NCBI RefSeq assembly: GCF_048820915.1
Contig: NZ_JBMERR010000011.1
Span: 85,724 to 149,723, forward strand
From: Cribrihabitans_A pelagius
GTDB taxonomy: Bacteria; Pseudomonadota; Alphaproteobacteria; Rhodobacterales; Rhodobacteraceae
Direction of reading: 5' to 3'
DNA: 64,000 nt
A model generated the notes under the pieces. That model was not told the origin of the DNA, ran no database searches, and saw only the letters and a program-made list of their open reading frames with translations. The position numbers and the translations under genes were made by a program. Positions within the stretch are counted from its first letter, which is position 1; the number at the start of each line of letters is the position of its first letter. This document shows positions 62,482 to 64,000 of this stretch, piece by piece.

Positions 62482-63591
62482 TCAGGCCGCAGCAGTGACG
62501 GGTTCCGACTTGGTGGCCTCGGACAAAAGCGGCATCACCTTCTCGGCCATCAGGATCATTCCCTTGCGGCCAAGGTCGTAATCGGCCCAGTCGTGCCCGG
62601 CATAGACGAGGTGCTTGAACGGCCCGGTCTCTTCGCGCAGGGCGAGGATCTGGTCGGCGACCGAAGACGGATCGCCGTGGACCACCAGCTTGTCGAGCAC
62701 ATAGTCCAGCGTGACCTCGTCATCGGACATGTTCTGGTCTTCCTTGAAGAGGTTCATCCGCCCGCCCGCGCGCAGCTTGGTCAGCAGTTGCGAATAATAG
62801 AGCACATAGGGCGAGCCCGGGTCGCGGGCATAGGCGCGGGCGGTTTCCATGTCGTCGGCGACACAGATGTTCTTGGCGACACGCCAATCGGCGTAATCCG
62901 GGGTGATGCCCCCCGCTACGCAGCCCTCGACGTATTTCGGCCAGTGGGTCGCCACCCATTTCGGCAGCAGGAAGTTCGCCGAGATCGGCTGCCAGCCGCG
63001 TTGGGCCATGGCCGCGACACCCTTGGAGAACGGGGCCACGGCTGTGCCGACAATGGGCGGATGCGGGTCCTGGTAGGGCTTCATGATGGCGCCCTGGCCG
63101 ATCTCCGGCATCATCATGCGCTGGGTCGAGACCTCCCAGAAATCGCCCTTGAGGTTGTAGGGCGCCTGGCCGGCCCAGATGTCGAGCACCATGTTGATGC
63201 ATTCCAGGAACATCGCCTTGCGGTCCTTGTCGAGATTGCCAAAAACCTCGGCATCCGACATCAGCCCGCCCGGCTAAATTCCGAAGTTCAGCCGCCCTTC
63301 GAGCATGTGATCCAGCATCGCGACTTCGGCCGCGGCCCGCGCGGGGTGCGAATTGGGCATGTTCACGGTGCCGGTGCCCAGGCGGATGGACTTGGTCTCG
63401 TAAGCAAGGCTGGCGAGAAAGGCGACGCAAGAGGTGATGATCTCGGCCTGGTCGGTGGTGTGCTCGCCGCAATAGGCTTCGGCATACCCGAGCTTGTCGG
63501 CCAGGATGAAGGCTTCGCGGTCTACGGCAAGGCTCTTTGCGAAGGGTTTGCCCAGCGGGTGGATCGGCATCGCAAAGAACGAAAGCTTCAT
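62482..63591 (-). pseudogene. Luciferase-like monooxygenase interrupted by amber codon
   Basis: An otherwise continuous 370-codon frame of the LLM family (alpha/beta-barrel FMN-dependent). MKLSFFAMPIHPLG and NMPNSHPARAAAEVAMLDHMLEGRLNFGI precede a TAG at 63274-63276. The same frame then continues PGGLMSDAEVFGNLDKDRKAM to the end. The family reads GxSPGG here, so TAG replaces a Ser codon (TCG in one step). AAGGAG precedes the ATG. Unless suppressed, only a 105-residue fragment is made; an internal ATG could give the C-terminal part. Confidence 0.85.
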
Positions 63592-63652
63592 GGAGGTGCT
63601 CCTTGATTTCCCGGTCAGTGTGAAGCACTGGGGGCAACCGAAAAACTGAAAC

Positions 63653-63683
63653 TTTCTGATGTTTCCTATCGGCTTTTCTGATG
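63653..63683. promoter_or_regulatory. Direct repeat TTTCTGATG upstream of the LLM gene
   Basis: Copies at 63653-63661 and 63675-63683, 22 bp apart (two helical turns), about 62 bp before the LLM start. Possible activator or repressor half-sites. Confidence 0.35.
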
Positions 63684-63818
63684 AAGGGAGCGGCTCGATT
63701 TCGCCTGTTCTGTCTTTTTGCGCAAACGGCAGAGCGAGATGCTTGCGTCCCCGCGGCGGACGAGCCGGACCAGTCCGGGCCATAGAGGCCGATGATCTTG
63801 CCGTCCATGCCAGCGATC

Positions 63819-64000
63819 GGGTCCGTTGCATTAACGGCAGAGGGCTGTGTTTGTCGTCGGCAGTGCTCGCCTGTCATGCAGCCTCCGGGAACAGTTTGGC
63901 GATGAAGGCGATCTCGTTGAGCACTCCGGTCTCACAATTCTCGAATTGGCCTTTTCGAATGGTGCGGAAGGTTTCGATACCGGCGCGCGCGGCCCTGGCT
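63819..64000 (-). mobile_element. Right end of an IS6-like insertion sequence (partial)
   Basis: GGGTCCGTTGCA at 63819 resembles IS6-family terminal repeats (GGxxCTGTTGCA). It lies 55 bp beyond the stop of a transposase-like 3' end that runs off the window. Confidence 0.45.
63874..63999 (-). CDS. IS6-like transposase C-terminus (partial)
   Basis: The last 41 codons, open to the window edge: ARAGIETFRTIRKGQFE, ending IAFIAKLFPEAA. The IRKGQ motif and xFIxxLF end resemble the C-terminus of IS6-family DDE transposases. Catalytic residues lie outside the window. Confidence 0.5.
   Translation of the reverse strand, partial: ARAARAGIETFRTIRKGQFENCETGVLNEIAFIAKLFPEAA

Overview
The window looks like an accessory region from a marine Roseobacter-type alphaproteobacterium (Rhodobacterales). 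The DNA is GC-rich with short intergenic gaps. It carries TRAP transporters, GntR/FCD regulators and betaine-demethylation genes typical of that group. I see no rRNA, tRNA, CRISPR array or replication gene. All functional calls are made by eye from protein motifs and gene order; no database search was run.

Left part (0.3-8.3 kb): a quaternary-amine (proline/hydroxyproline betaine type) catabolic locus. A class III aminotransferase, an enolase-superfamily betaine epimerase (HpbD type) and a dimethylglycine-dehydrogenase-like flavoprotein lie on the minus strand. They face an RpiR regulator, a Rieske oxygenase with the Glu-type bridge seen in carnitine/betaine oxygenases, an aldehyde dehydrogenase relic and a carboxymuconolactone-decarboxylase-like protein.

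8.3-24.1 kb: a large copper-resistance island built as two divergent arms. The minus arm has an EF-hand protein, a small secreted protein, CopA, CopB, a cupredoxin and an orphan ABC membrane domain. The plus arm has CopR/CopS, three c-type cytochromes, a second small secreted protein, a Tat-exported multicopper oxidase, a ScsC-like thiol oxidoreductase and a P1B copper ATPase. It ends in a truncated APC permease.

24.1-33 kb: an MFS exporter with a divergent MocR regulator, then the most unusual part. This is a tight four-gene cassette of predicted amide hydrolases without signal peptides: asparaginase fused to a B-lectin domain, a Cys/His papain-like candidate, an N-terminal-Cys Ntn hydrolase, and an NTAN1-like N-terminal-Asn amidohydrolase. 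A RES-Xre toxin-antitoxin pair with a palindromic operator sits beside it.

33-42.2 kb: a LacI-controlled sugar ABC transporter operon with a GH32/43-like beta-propeller enzyme, then GST and cupin genes divergent from a LysR regulator.

42.2-56.9 kb: two TRAP-transporter catabolic modules. The first has a racemase-fold protein lacking both cysteines, GntR, hydantoinase and a glyoxylate aminotransferase. The second has a paralogous GntR, a hydratase, an amidase and an arylmalonate-decarboxylase-like protein.

57-64 kb: a lipoprotein and an L,D-transpeptidase, then decayed DNA. It holds an AEC transporter relic, TetR, a 5'-truncated TctA, a truncated shikimate dehydrogenase and a two-component flavin monooxygenase locus whose luciferase-like gene has an in-frame amber stop. 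The 3' end of an IS6-like element reaches the window edge.
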